Part shown: piece by piece, positions 34,509 to 48,006 of the stretch | Layout: each line of letters begins with the position of its first letter | Numbering within the stretch: position 1 is the first letter of the stretch | NCBI RefSeq assembly: GCF_000224145.3 | Contig: NC_020174.2 | Location: 1,452,520 to 1,516,519, forward strand | Direction of reading: 5' to 3' | DNA length: 64,000 nt | Source: Ciona intestinalis | Taxonomy: Eukaryota > Chordata > Ascidiacea > Phlebobranchia > Cionidae | Translations under genes and position numbers: made by a program | Notes under the pieces: model-generated | The model's database searches: none | Seen by the model: the letters and a program-made list of their open reading frames with translations, nothing else | What the model was told of the DNA's origin: nothing

Positions 34509-36711
34509 ATATATTGTTAACATGGTTTGATGCATAGAAAATGTCCTTGTGTTGCCGTCATGCCAAAAATAGCTATTCGGTTTCTGCAATTGTTTATGCG
34601 AAGTTTCACATGTAATTCAAGGGTATAAGCTTGCTGCTGACTCGGTTCACATGTAGCCACTACATAGAAAAAGTCAGCTCGTGTATACCGAGTGTCTGTA
34701 GAATGAGCGGGAAAATTGTTTTTAATTGTCATATTCACGCTCGTTTGAAGAGCAACTTCAAATGTCACAACATGGGTGTTCCAATGCAAATAACTCGTGC
34801 CCGATTACAGATTACCTTACCGCGTATGTAACCTTGTAAGTGATTGGTTTTTCGTTATTTGTTTCTGTGTAGCTGACAGTTTGAACGTCCCATGAGGTAA
34901 CCGCGTGTCGTGGCATCGCTATCTTTGTTTGTTCTCATTCTGAAACGTCCTGCTTCACTTCAGAAACCTTTTCTCCGTGACAAATGAAAAGAAGAAGTCT
35001 CCAGACCGCAAAAACTTGATACGTATCGCTTCGTTTTAAAACCCATGGAACCGAATCCCTGTCGAAGCCAACACAATTGTTTCGTGATCATTCGAGATTT
35101 GTTTACCTGTCCGGGGTGAAAGAGTTTTTTGTGACGTAACAATGCCGGTGTCGCGTTGTGCTCTCAACCTAATGTAACGTCACAATCTTGTGATTGTCAT
35201 TGCGTCTCGATTTAAGTTCTCACAACCGACCCACGCGACGGTTGAGAAGATAAACACATTCGCTTACAAGAAATAAATGGCTCACTCTGACTCATAAATG
35301 AACCTCGTGACTTCCACGTCACCGGCGCGGAATTCTTGCTCCCTTTAAAAACTCAAGGGGACAAATATAGCTCAGCTCATGATCAGCAGTTTTACTTTCT
35401 CGCGAGGTGGTTTGTTATGACGCACCTATGCCCGCTTATGAAGATACATTGCTAGCCTTGAAGTGATTGGTTTAACTTACTTACGAAAATGCCCAACCTG
35501 AGATCGGATACGTTCCAAAAATGGCTCGTAAAAGAAAATTAAATGATGGCAATAAAATGTGTGTATCTATATTTATATCGCTTTTCGGTCATTGGCCTTA
35601 TTTAACAAACATGTAAATATTTGAGGGCATTTAGGCAAACATATATTTTAAATTTATAATCCATATTTCAAATATAAACATACGTATAAGACGCTTCACG
35701 CTTATTAGCCTTTTTTTCTGTTTAATTTAGTAAATTTGGTTTAAATGTGGAACAACTACATTATTTATTATCGCATTAGTTAATTACAGTTATATTTATA
35801 CACTTAAATTGACAAATAATTTGTCCGTCGCTGCTATTAAGAAAACCACTGTAAAAATGAATAAAAACGCAAATGTTTAAAAAATCTTCAAATATACATA
35901 TTACCACGGCCTACAAGAGATATCTCTAATAGACCGTGATATTTTCCTTCTTTATATATTAAACGGTGTTGACATTTTTGTGATTTCCGGTGTAAAATTC
36001 GTGCATCATTGCTGCTTTTGTCAGGCAACACTTTTCCGTAATTGTAACTAAGTGGGAACCGTTTGTTCGGTATTAAATTGCTATTATCAACGTAATAATA
36101 AACTCTCCAATAGAGAATCGAGTAACCGCGAAAACGATATGTTATTTACTGTCGCATATTGAATTACCTACAGTCACACCAGCACGCAGAGCCAGTTAAA
36201 AAAGTAAACAAAACCATCTTTACTTGGTAAAAGCTTCATTCTAATAATTCTAAACTTAGTTTTGGTTGTCATTCTCAGATTTTAGGAGACCGCGATTTTA
36301 GCTCATTCATTCTGTTGGTGCAGAAGTCTATTTTAAGGGACACGGGAAATTCTAGAGTCAATTTCGGTTCCTCAAAACATCTTTCTTACCACTGCAATGG
36401 ATATGGAACTTAAAATATACTTTAGTTTGGTGTATGTTCCTATTAACACATTGTTTTAGCGTTTTAACACCGATTTTGACCTCATATTCGCTTGTAACGG
36501 TGACATGGCGTATTTATGCTCATTGAAGTCATGTGGTGTATAGTTAAGAGCCCTTGATGTTGGGTAAATACTCGAATTACTTTAACCAGATGGTCACTTA
36601 TGAGTCGTGGGTTTTAATCCAATATTATGAGTTACATTCAAATGAAGGGCCGTAAATTTGCTCTCAATATAACTGAAATCCTCATTCGCCTAGTTACCTA
36701 AGCATATAGTA

Positions 36712-36903
36712 CTATACGGGGTAAAGTGGGACACCTTTAGCACACAATATCCAAATATCCTGATCCGTGTTTTAAACAATTAACAACGGTCCATGGGAGT
36801 CGTGAGGATATAGTTTCATAATTATTTAAATGTTCTCTGTTTTCTACCAGATGGAACGAGAATGAATAATGAAAGATATCCCATCTCCCCTAACCGACCG
36901 TAT
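36712..36903 (+). mobile_element. MITE copy C (degraded ends)
   Basis: It carries gtgggacacctttagcacac, atatccaaatatcctgatcc and aacggtccatgggagtcgtg. The terminal repeats are worn (ggggtaaag / ctcccctaacc). Confidence 0.7.
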
Positions 36904-38907
36904 GTGTAGTAAGAGGAAGTTTAAATTATATAAAGATTTTTCAGCTTTAAAACCCGCTTTATATGATATACACAAACGATTGTTCGTTTAAATAAAATGT
37001 TTTCAACAAATAAGTCTACCCTCGTTTTAATATTCAAATAAACGTTTAAAACTTTGCCCACGTAGCCATATAAAGTACATAGTCATGTATGTTTACCCAC
37101 AAACTGCCAAGGTTTCACAGTGTTGTCGAAATTCCCCAACCACTGGTATAGGAATGTCAACCTACTTTATGGTCCACCAGTTCATCTTAAACTGTATCGC
37201 TGTGTTACCTATATACGTCAGCCAAGCTAAGGTATTGGTTTTCTAAAATAAAACAAATTAACAGTAAACTAAAAACGAACATGTTTTTAGCCCTAAAATA
37301 TAGTTTTTGAACATGTATTACCAAGAACTGGCAATGTGGTGTGTTGGCCGTAATAGAAGCTAACATGTTCCGTGATACCATCTGTTTATAGTTTATAAGT
37401 TCACGGCTTTGTGGGTCGTGCGTCGGCCAGCTTTTATTTGCTTTTATGTTTTATTCAGAATATTAACACTTTAAGAAAGCTATCACGATTTGCACTTTAC
37501 TGTGCGGATAAAACCAGTTTAATCCAGTTCTGTTTGTCGTCAACGTCTGGCCTGTGTGTGTATTTTGTGGGAAAGTTAAACCGCAAGAATCTTGTGGATA
37601 AACCTTTCTAGGAAGTGACATTCTACGAAGGAGTCGGTTTTGAAGATAATTTCGATTTAATCGCAAAGGGAGTTATAGATTCGCGTTTCGTTTATTTTTA
37701 ACCACCCAAAATAAAAAACGAAATTTACCGAACTTGTTTTGTAATTCTGATCAGGTTATTAAAAAAGGTGGCAAAACGACAGTTGTAAAACACGTTTTTG
37801 ATAAACATTCACATAATTAAAAAGTCGAGATTATAATTTAAAAGCAAAGCGTAGACGAACGACCAACAGTTTTATTATCTTTGCCCTGTTTCAGCGACTT
37901 TCGTTTTCCGGTTAAATAATTTATGTCGCTTGGACGTGTTGTTTTATAGAACTTTACAAAGATAGGTAAAGTTAGTGCGTTCTATGTATAAGTTACATTT
38001 TTGGTAACGTAACTTGTGGGTAAAATTCGTGTATATATATGAAGAATAAAGTTATAAATTTAGAAATGTTCAAATGACATTTGTTCGTTTCAATAACCAA
38101 ATATGTAACTTGTACTCTTGTATATATGTGTTATAGTTCGCTCATAACAGGTCTTTAAACATGAGATATATATTATTTCTGAGTTTGTAGGTCTAAGACA
38201 ACTCATTTTCATTTTCTATCCTGAGTGAGGTCCTACCGCACGACCAGGCACACCAGGGAACCTGGGATTCATTACAGAGATGTGCCATTACCAACACCAC
38301 GAACCATGTAGATTCCTATACACATACGAGCTACATATATATTCCATGGTACAAAGGTTATTGGAACTAATTGAACAATAACGGAATAACCCATCTGACA
38401 CATGGTAACGCAAACAACATTTACGACTAAAATTACCATTTTCTCCATTTCTCCCATATCCAATTCTATACGGCCATGTGTTATGGTGTGAGACAAAAAC
38501 ACGTACATTTTAGGCATATGCTGTAATCGTTTAGTTCTGGTGCCTGCTTTTTCAAAACTAATAAGCAGTAAAACGTTTTCAGTGACGTATACTGGATCAT
38601 AAAACTCGAATATTAAATTATTCCGTTCCTGACGGTTTCGCTTGTAGCAATTTTCAAACCTAAATTTCCTCCTTTTACAATTTCATTGCAGCGTTTTGAA
38701 ACGAATAACAACTGCCAAGTGTTGGCAATTTAAAACCACGAATTCTACACTTTGTTACATTTTTCCCAGTATTGAGCTTCCGTATTTAGAAATGATTTTC
38801 TTTTGCCTGATCGGTCATTGTAATAAACTAATAAAGGTTAGAAAATATACGATTACAAAAAACACGTACATAGCAACGGTCGTTACAACACGCTTTTTAA
38901 ATAAACT

Positions 38908-39106
38908 ATATACAGTAGGGTGGGGGAAGATGGGACACCTTTGACACATAATAGCAAAATATTCTGATAATGTTTTAAACAATTAACAACAGTCTTTGAG
39001 AGTCGTAAGGATATGGTTTTATAATTCTTTGGAAGTTTTTTGTTTACTACCAAATTGGACGAGAAAATAGAATGAAAAGGTGTCCCATCTCTCCCCACCC
39101 TGTATA
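38908..39106 (+). mobile_element. MITE copy D
   Basis: Ends tacagtagggtgggggaag and tctccccaccctgtata; interior tgttttaaacaattaacaac. An open frame read through it on the minus strand is an accident of the element. Confidence 0.75.
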
Positions 39107-42100
39107 CGACCTTTTTTATGGTACAGGACTTTATGAACATGTTATTTGTCGAAACTGTTTTGAAACTTTTTAACCAGTTAAAGTTTTTGAATTAACTGCA
39201 AACGCATTATTTACATACATATAACCATTATTATGAAATACTAAACTTTATAAGCTTGTCTTATGCCTAACTTAACTGTTTATTAAACTGTTTTGTAAAA
39301 AAGTGTCGTAAGCCTACACTATATTCTAAGACTCCAAATGTTAAATATTGTAGAGCAGCGTGGAAAGTATATACACAGTGTGTAAGAGTGGAATCGAAAC
39401 TAAATGTAGAATGAAAGCAAAGTGTGGAAGTGTATTTGGTACGGTTTAAATAAACCAAACCACTTATCTTTATAGGGCAACCATTATAAGACTTAGAAGT
39501 TTAAATTTTAAACCACAAGAGCAAAACAAGTATATCTTCGTTTGTAAGTGTAACTACTTGAAATTGTTCTTTTGTTAAAGCCATAAACTTGTTTGTACGA
39601 ACGTTGCGTTTGACATACATGGTAAGACATCGTTAGGGTATATTAATGTATGTACTTTCTTTGGGGCGTATAAGAGATAAGATGGAACATGTTTTATGTT
39701 GTTTACTTTATGCTCGCTTAACTCAAATACGCTTTTCTCATTTCCCTTGCTTTAATATTTAATTTTCTTATGGAAGCTGATTTCATTTAAAAACATCGAA
39801 GTTGTTTTGACATCAGACAGGATATATTTTACGGAAGGAGGCACTTGACTTGGACGGCAATACCGCAAAGATATTTAAAGCGAGACCAAATGAACCTAAT
39901 TATGAACCATGTCCACCGTGAGAAGGGATGTAGAGCAGATACGCCGTGTTACCGCCGATAATTTGTGGGTTTACGAATTCACTACAGCTTAAATTATTGT
40001 TCTCATTCAGAGAAGGTCATTATTTGACGGGCGAGGCGTGTCTTGTACCAAACGGTGTCACGAATGCGGTGAATGAAAAATGCTCCCGCGGATTTCATAG
40101 CAGCGACGACCTGGTGTTTAACTTCAAGTTTTCCGTTCGTTCCGTTAATTTTCATCTCGATATTAACGTGCCGAACAAGATGTTTTGAGTGGTGATTGCT
40201 AGAGTGAAACATTGTGGGTTTTAAAGGTTATAGAAGATCAAATTATGATGTTTCACTATAAGGTACATGTTTAAGTAATTACAAACGAAATCGTGGGCAA
40301 AATAGCAGACTAGCTATTAATATACAGCACGACTTGTGTAAGGGGGTAATGTTGCATTCGAGTAACCTTTCGTTAGTTAGCACGTCGTGTTGGTCTGCGT
40401 GTGTGTGCTGTGTCGTGTTTAACAAGCTTATAGGGCTTGCGCAATAGATGATGTAATATGTAACAAGAGACTTGGAGAGCCACGAGGTTACTTCATCCAA
40501 CCACGAGGCATCGAAACTACAGAAGCAAATGGCAAATATCCAGACATGATGCTAATATGTGATCGATATAAGGCATGCACTAACATTCGTGCAGAGGTTA
40601 TGTGTATTCAGGACAGGATGTATATTTGTTAACTACATGCATTTAAATTGCTTACCTTGCGAATGTAACTCGTTGCACTTTAAACCACTTCAAATATATT
40701 CAAAGCTATTTCGTTTTATGTTTACATATAGCATGTTCAAACGGTCTGGCTATATAAGTCCCTACGTTACTTACGCTATGCTTGGAAAAGCGCAACTCGC
40801 CGCCTCTTTAGAATAGGATACCACGCCAAAGTTGCCTGCCATGCATTGTATGTACAGACCGTACAAACGCAAACGCAACATTTATTTTATTTTCAGTTTC
40901 GAGCACGGTAACATAACATGCTAATGGTGAATGGCTGGGAATTAACTTTTAACACGCAATGTAAGGCGGAAATTACTACCTCGGAATGGTCTATTACTTC
41001 ATTTATTTGCCTGCTATATTTGGTAGAACATACGGCTGGTTACGCCAACGTCACCTGGCGTCGTTTTCGTGCATGTAATCGATGGACTGCTGGCTTATAA
41101 TCCGAACTACACACGATGCCGGAAAATAATTACAAATATCGACGTTTTTTATTTATAGAAATATGCAGTCTGGTCCACGGCTAATGAATGCTACATTGAG
41201 TTTGATTGCGTCTATTTTCAATAAATATTTTTACTGATTGTCTGGGAAACACGCAAAAATTGGTCAATTTGTCATGAATTGTTTTGATCACATGTCCTAG
41301 CGAGCGACAACTTATTTCGATGGTGCGTTTTACCCAACGGCGAGACAATCTTGTAGATTTCATCGCCCGATAATACGTTGTATACAAAGTAGCAATGTAA
41401 TCTCATACGCCCAGTTATTACTGAAAATTTCAAGCGCTGATTAAATCCCGCGTAATTTCAACGGCGTGTTTCTAAAATCCCTGTCAGCTGACCCGACGTC
41501 TGTACAAGTCTGTTTATGGCGATAAGAAATAATCAACAAAGGTTTTAAATAATTTCATCACGCGGGAGACTGCTGTTTGGGCGCAACTGTCAATTTGAGT
41601 TTCTGTGTTAATGGAAGCCGTTTATATTAACATCTGTTGAAGTCTGATGCGTTAATTAAAGGTTGGATTGTGTCCAAAGCATGAAAGCTTCGGAATGTGA
41701 CAACCTAACTTAAGCATGTACATATTTTATTGAGTTTTTTGTGATGTGTACGTGACAGAGCACATGAATATTATTATTCTACGAAAAGGATATAAAGAAT
41801 GAAGGGTAAATTACTGCTGTTGTAGTAAAGGTATAGCTTAATATAGATATACGCAACAGTCGCCCGAAAGCAAAGTCTCTATATAAAGTTTATAGTGTGC
41901 TGCTGGTCCAAATATTTTGAAAGTTAGCCGGTTTAAATCCGAACGAAAATACCGAAAATTGATAAGAAATGTGGCAAATTTAACAACACTGCATTTCGTA
42001 TGCGTTTATTTCCGCCCACCTTGGTATTGATTATAACTACGCAATTTTTAAAATAATCTAATTAGCTCGTTATTTCTGAACGTCCGTTTCTCGCGTTAAA

Positions 42101-43382
42101 AGACAATGACTCAAACGAGGTATTTCTATATTCGTAATAAGCCGTCGCATATGGTAGAATGGAATTTCCAACCTCTGTTCACAAAACAGCGCTCTGGGGA
42201 GGAAAGGGGTGAAAACTGAGCCTTAAAACGAGGCAGAGAAACGTCGATCTCTGTCGAGTTTTCCGGTTCAAAGAGCGTTCCGAGAACTTATTGTGTAATC
42301 GATATTACTAAACAGGCGGTCGTGCTGTGACGTATGATGGATTGTACATCGCTGGATGTATGGTGGCAGCGCGTGAAATACAGCGGGGTCGAGGCATTCA
42401 AGGAAATAGCTTCGTATTACTTCTTCAATGAGGAAGGTTTGGTCACGTGACTTCCAGTCACGAGGTTGCCAGCCACGTCTGCTTGTATTACGTCATCTTT
42501 GTACTATGGTTAGACGTATAAAGCAGGAAGTATGAGCGTGAGTGTCTGTTTATATATTAACTACCGCCGGGTACGATTGCTTTGTGCACATATACGTGCA
42601 TTGTGGGTTGCTCTCAGTCTTACCACGTATCCGCATAAGGAGAGTTATCTAAATATAGTAACAGGTAACTTGTCCATACTATGATTAGACTTAGTATTAT
42701 TAACCTGTACGTACAGTGCTTATGTAAACGTTCAGCACGTAAAAAGAAAGACAGGGTATTCAGGATCTGTTTCTCTTTAATAATGAATAATTCATGTGTA
42801 CTATTTTCATCTCAAAAATTTCCCCATCTATTTAATTGAATAGCGGGCGAGAGGAAACGACCGAGCTGTATTGGCGGCACATTCTACATTCAATAAGTCC
42901 TTGAGAACGCAATGTTATCGTTCCTGGCTAATTGCTTACGTGTCTGGTTATTTATACCACTGTGTTCCAACTATTTGACCTTCAATTAGGGAGAGGGAGT
43001 TTGTGACGTATCGAGTAAAGAACTTCTAGTATGTCTATTAGAATCGGCACGTCTACCATATGTTGCTGCAATTGAAATGTGGCACATATTGTACTCATCC
43101 GTATTATAACATATGTCTGTTGCGTGCATTGTCTAACTTTAGCACAAAACTGCGTCAAAACAATCCGGCATTCTCAGTCAAAACACAACACAATACGCCG
43201 AAAGGAAACGCGCGCGGTTTCGCACACACGCGACGCTTTGTTGTTTCCTTTGTGCGTTTAAATAGAAGAAACAGACCTTTTCTCGTCACTGTTCCACTAT
43301 GTGACGCAATAATGCTCTCAATGGATAGATGGTCCTTTAGGTATGAGTGGCCGAGAATAAACAGACCGAACGAGACTCTCTG

Positions 43383-43390
43383 TGACGTCA
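43383..43390. promoter_or_regulatory. CRE palindrome upstream of the IER-like gene
   Basis: TGACGTCA within ctgtgacgtcacagtag, 655 bp before the start codon. It is one of five perfect copies in the 4.5 kb around this gene. Confidence 0.55.
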
Positions 43391-44044
43391 CAGTAGGCTT
43401 TGTGATGGACTTGGAACGGTTTTCGGCGCGAGGATTATCCGCTCTGTGGATCAATATTCGGCAAGAGAATGAAAGAAACAAAAACTAGTGATTAGGGGGA
43501 TCAATAGTGCGATCACAAAGGTCGATAATGGGAGAAACGAAGAGAAAAAAGCAAACACATAACATAAGAAAAAGGCAAAAGGGTTCACATTTTTGCGGCC
43601 TCGTGGTCAAAAGGCAGCGGGGTACAGAGGTATAGAAGCCGTGCTCATATTAGTTGTGCGCAGTGGTGTATTAAACTGAGATAAAACAGGTCTCCCGATC
43701 GCGCTCTTGTTTATTAGAAGAAGGGATGTGTTTATTACATCAACCCAGTTTCTGATGGCTGCTGTTGTTAGTCAGAAACTGTACAGCAAATGCCTTAGAC
43801 AGCCTCGCTGTAGTCAGACACCAACCTGTTCCCACCATTATAGTTGTGCTTTTACTTGCGAACTGGAAGGAAAGGCAGTTTGTTTTCAATAGTAGCTAGT
43901 TCACACTGTCTTATTTATCTATGCTGGTTTGAAACTTACAGACTAGTTGTCGTAGCTATTAGAACGTGTACGTATATAAGATATTACGTTGGCGTATAAC
44001 CATTATTTTTAATCATTTTAGATAGAAAACACAAAACTAGAACA

Positions 44045-47000
44045 ATGATATTCGATATGGATGCTGAGTTACAACACTTAATAAACATTTCAATGGACAA
44101 AATGACATCGGGAGCCGGTTCCAGTTTGGCCGGCCATGGAAGTCGGAAGTCCCGCGGAATGGACCTCAGAAAAGCCCTTCTCGTAGCGCACGTTTTACAA
44201 AAAGTGCGATGCGCGTATATTGACGATGATTATCAAATCGTTGCAAATACGATATCAGATCCTACACCAGTAAAATATTCAAATGAAGACGAAACACAAA
44301 GCGATTATGACACTGTGAAAGAAATTGACGAAAGGTGTAAACAAGGTATGTGTTGCTTCCCGGGTAAAGCGTTTAAATATTGTATATGTAGCTAATATAA
44401 ATATGTACAGCTTGTGAATTATATTACTGTGGCTTTTAATATATACAAACGAATCTTCCGATTTGAATGTAACCGTCACTTGTTCTCATGCATAGCAGAA
44501 TTAATATTACCTACCTCCTAATTATACACAACGGAAATAGGCGTTAGCAGTTGGATGGTAGTAAACGTTGATACAGGAAGGTGACATGTATGAAACAGTT
44601 CTTGTTGTGGGTGTTTACTCCGGTTTAGTAATGAGCGCACACCCGGAAGTATGTGCTGTCGATATTATGCATAGAATAGTTGCAGCAGCAGTATCTGCAA
44701 TGTTGCTCTTTGTTGGCGCGCCGTGACAATACTCGCTTCTGGGTAAATGATGTAATATCCTATGATTAATATAAGAGCTTTAAAGGATATAAGAATAAGC
44801 GTTGTCAGCTCTCGCGATCGGGTAGGTGACGCCCATAGTGCTATGAGGTATAAATAGCCATCACTCGACTGGTCACGTAGAAACAGTTTAAAATCCCTGT
44901 TAAATTTCGGGGAAAAAGGCTGCTGAAATTAAATGTACGCATTTGCTGACGTGTGACATCCCTTTTCGGTGGATTTCACACGAATTTGAACAAAACAAGT
45001 CTAGTTTACACTCCGTTACTTTTTGTAAGCAGCCTAATGATATACATGGTCAATGAAGTAAATCTAAAGAAATAATCGGGCTCTCTTCTCTATTGGTCCA
45101 GGCGTGACCATCGAATTGGGTCGCAGCGGAAAATCCGCTATTTTAGGCTTTTCCGCTTTGAAATTCCACGCTCGGCGTGGTCGTTGTATTGTTGTGCGAC
45201 CATGCGAATACAAAACCCCGCGGCGCACCGCGTGTGTGCATGCACGCGGATCTCGTGACTCTTGTTTATTACTCGTTGGCAACGCTCCTTTCCTACAACG
45301 GAGAACTGTTTATCGTCAAACATCTATAATTTAAAGCCGTATCTTCCTAAGAAAGTGGAAGCCCATACTGCGACCTCTATTCTTGCCCCGGGTGTGTTTT
45401 GGTTGGAACTTTTAAGCTTCACAAAAGCTCTTATCTCCTGACATTGTGACCGCAACACCCGATAAAGGAAGCAGAAAGCTGCATTTGTTTGTGCGTGTTT
45501 TACAGTCGTGATCGATGCCAGTTAGATATAAACGTCTGTGATCCCCAGCCTGCTATGTAATTCTAACCCACTTAGTAACATGCGGTTTAGTGAACTTTAT
45601 TTTTCCTACGCCGTTCTCAGCGCAATCTGATTTTCCAGGAAAACTTAACAAGGTTACCGCGGTTCTATACGTATTCTCGGAGATGCTATCGGTTTTAAAC
45701 AAACCATTTAATGCTCTACCTCGGGCGCCGTTTACGAGCGGTGTATGAGTGTTTAAATTTCATCGCCCTACTGGTCATTAATTAACCAGGCTTCGACAAT
45801 GGTTTGTTTACTTATTGTAAAAGGGTCGTGGACGGTTACGAGTCGTGGCGGGGGTAGCGATAAAACAGCAGATGCAGAGCGACCGCGCGACGAGACGTCG
45901 TAGTAATTCCCTCAATCAATCTTCTCTATGTGACGTCATAAAGGGCGCGAAAGGGCGGCTACCAAATGGTCTGCTGCAAAGATCCGTTGCCACGATAGTA
46001 GAGATCGACGTAGTAAATTGCTGTTGTCACGATAATGTAGGGCAAATTATAGCATACCACTCTTTGAAAATAGACCAAATTATACTTATAGTCTCTTTTA
46101 ATAACTCATGAAAATCATTTACGTTTATTTCTGTTTGCATTTAACTTTTTTAAAAGCACAACCCAATATTATTATAAACTCAACTAATTACATTTTAATC
46201 CACAGCATCCTACTATTTAAGCGATGATGATGTTAATTCTGTTCCTCAACCCTCACCCACTGTTCTGCAATCATGCATCACCAACTCTGACGTCATGGTA
46301 TCCCGGATCGCGCAGGTTACTCGCCCGATGTCCGTTTCCATTAATACGAGTCACGTGGTATCGTACCAAAGCTTAGATGTCATCGGCACAGAAGGTAGGT
46401 CCATTGTTGCGTAATTATGTGATTAGTGACGTGACATGAAACAACTGCTAATGACATGTATTATTAGCTTATAATGAGATTAGGGGGTCAAGGCTACCAT
46501 TATAAAATAGAAACTGCTTCATGTGCGTAGCGCGTAGTTAATAATTCATTCACAAAGTTTAAAGTATATAATCAACATATTGTGTTGTACCGGGCGTGAA
46601 AGAACCACACACACTCGCTTTGTATTGTGAGTTAATCATAAATCGTAGTGCCTTGTAACAGGTACGTTAGTAACGTATTCGGACGTTACATATTGGCTGT
46701 CGCTATTTTTACGATCTAATTCCTCTCGCATTATGTCGATGCAACGGATCTAACAATACCGCGTACATTTAACCACCGCGGCTTTAAACATTTATGTTAC
46801 GATACGCAATAGAGAAACCAATCCAAACATCGCCTTGGGCCGAGACACTTTCTCGTATGCTCTGTCCGCGTTTAACCCCCGTGTAAGATATTTCGTCAGT
46901 TAAAACAATATTTTATCTCCGCGTCCAGTCATCGTGGTTTTTCTGTTTACTGAGCAAAAGTGGCGTGATCGTTACGTCATGTTTAATTTCGCCTGACTAA

Positions 47001-48006
47001 GCCGTAGATTCGTCACCATATTTACCGTTCAAACAAACTTCTTTAAGCAGCTATATCAAACAGATTTGATACACCATACACCATACACGTGGAACGTAAT
47101 GAATAATAACCGCGGGAAATTAGGATAGCGCGCGAATACGTTACTCAGCAAACAGTTTCCTGTTGTCTATGCAGTACATCCTGTTATGCAGCACTACTGT
47201 CATGTGATCTGGGCGTGTCCGTTTCGGTTAAACACGTTTATTTGTTATCTTCCAAAACGCAAATACATTGAAACAGATAGCAATGGTTTTCTGTTTGTTT
47301 GTAGCCATATTTGTAAGTTGTAATCAGCATTGTATTACTCATATGACGCGATATAATCATCCTCTTGAGACGCTAATATAAAATTGGGTTAATTGGTTAT
47401 CTTCTATTTTCGAACCAAGTTTCTTTTCCAGGCGAAAGCGATGACGTAATATGCGAGGAGTTAGACGTTTCTTCTTGTTGTGAAGTTTCAAGTTACGAGG
47501 AAGAAACTCAACCGCGTGAATCTGAAATAGATATGTCACACACTGCATTGAATGTTGGCTGCAAAACACACGAGGTCCAAGAGACCACTCCTGCTGTGAC
47601 GTCTTCCAAACCGTCATGCCCTTTGCCAAGAAAGAAGCGACCTTTACCGAAAGAATTTTTAGACACGGCGCCGTCGCCTTTTGTGACAAAATCGCCGAGA
47701 ACAAACTGTTATGACGTCACAACTACAACGACTTCATTCACGCCGACCACGAGCGCCACCGTGGGGTTGGAAAGTCGCACGTCTGTCTCGGTAACAACTG
47801 TCTCGTCCACGATCGGTGCATCAAACTCTTTATGTACGTCTGTGACGTCACAAAACCCACTGTTAACGTCGACCGTGTCACAAAGACCCAAAGTTGTGGT
47901 GCAAATGACGCAAGCGTGTGGGACGTATCTCCCGATCACCAGCACAAGACTTTACTTCAATACGAAGTTAGCGGAAGTCTCTTTACAACAGAGCGCGATG
48001 GTTTAG
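44045..48006 (+). CDS. Probable immediate-early response (IER2/IER5-like) protein
   Basis: Exons 44045-44345, 46206-46394, 47432-48006; 354 aa; phases close (both introns phase 1). The N-terminus resembles the short conserved IER box: AELQHLINISMDKMTS, then RGMDLRKALLVAHVLQKVRC and AYID. IER2/IER5 have E-x-I-x-(L/I)-S-x-x-K(I/M)-x-x-S...RGG-x-x-L-x(R/K)-x-L-x(V/L)-x-x-VL-RSAR-x-x-Y. The rest is low-complexity Ser/Thr-rich sequence with acidic patches and a basic PLPRKKRPLPKE cluster that could be a nuclear localisation signal. IER proteins are transcriptional or PP2A-linked regulators induced by growth factors and stress. Vertebrate IER2/IER5 are intronless; this gene has two introns, and a UTR intron is likely (acceptor near 44021). 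CRE sites are enriched through the locus. The assignment rests on about 40 residues, so it is tentative. AATAAA at 48165-48170. Confidence 0.55.
45931..45938. promoter_or_regulatory. CRE palindrome in intron 1 of the IER-like gene
   Basis: TGACGTCA within tatgtgacgtcataaag, in a GC-rich part of the intron. Confidence 0.5.
46288..46295. promoter_or_regulatory. CRE palindrome inside exon 2 of the IER-like gene
   Basis: TGACGTCA within ctctgacgtcatggt. It is coding (SDVMV), so its presence could be chance or dual use. Confidence 0.35.
47712..47850. promoter_or_regulatory. Two CRE palindromes inside exon 3 of the IER-like gene
   Basis: TGACGTCA at 47712-47719 and 47843-47850. Both are in coding sequence and in different reading frames, so they are not a repeated peptide motif. 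Confidence 0.35.

Larger units (their letters stand above)
33450..44044. other. Long gene-poor region
   Basis: 10.6 kb without a recognisable protein gene. It holds three MITE copies (34311, 36712, 38908) and noncoding blocks with raised GC and CpG near 34850-35540, 41100-41700 and 42050-43500. Scattered open frames overlap each other on both strands and have no family signature. The right end must hold the promoter of the IER-like gene (TATA-like gtatataag near 43974, acceptor tttttaatcattttag near 44021). I see no tRNA or known microRNA hairpin. Confidence 0.5.

Noticed and set aside
38883-39140. 85-aa minus-strand open frame
   Set aside because: It reads straight through MITE copy D and has no similarity to any family.
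39946-40188. 80-aa open frame in the gene-poor region
   Set aside because: Overlaps an opposite-strand frame of similar size; no domain, no splice context, no neighbours that support it.
43060-43488. 142-aa open frame upstream of the IER-like gene
   Set aside because: A long frame is also open on the opposite strand over the same bases, there is no family similarity, and it lies in GC-richer sequence where stops are rarer.
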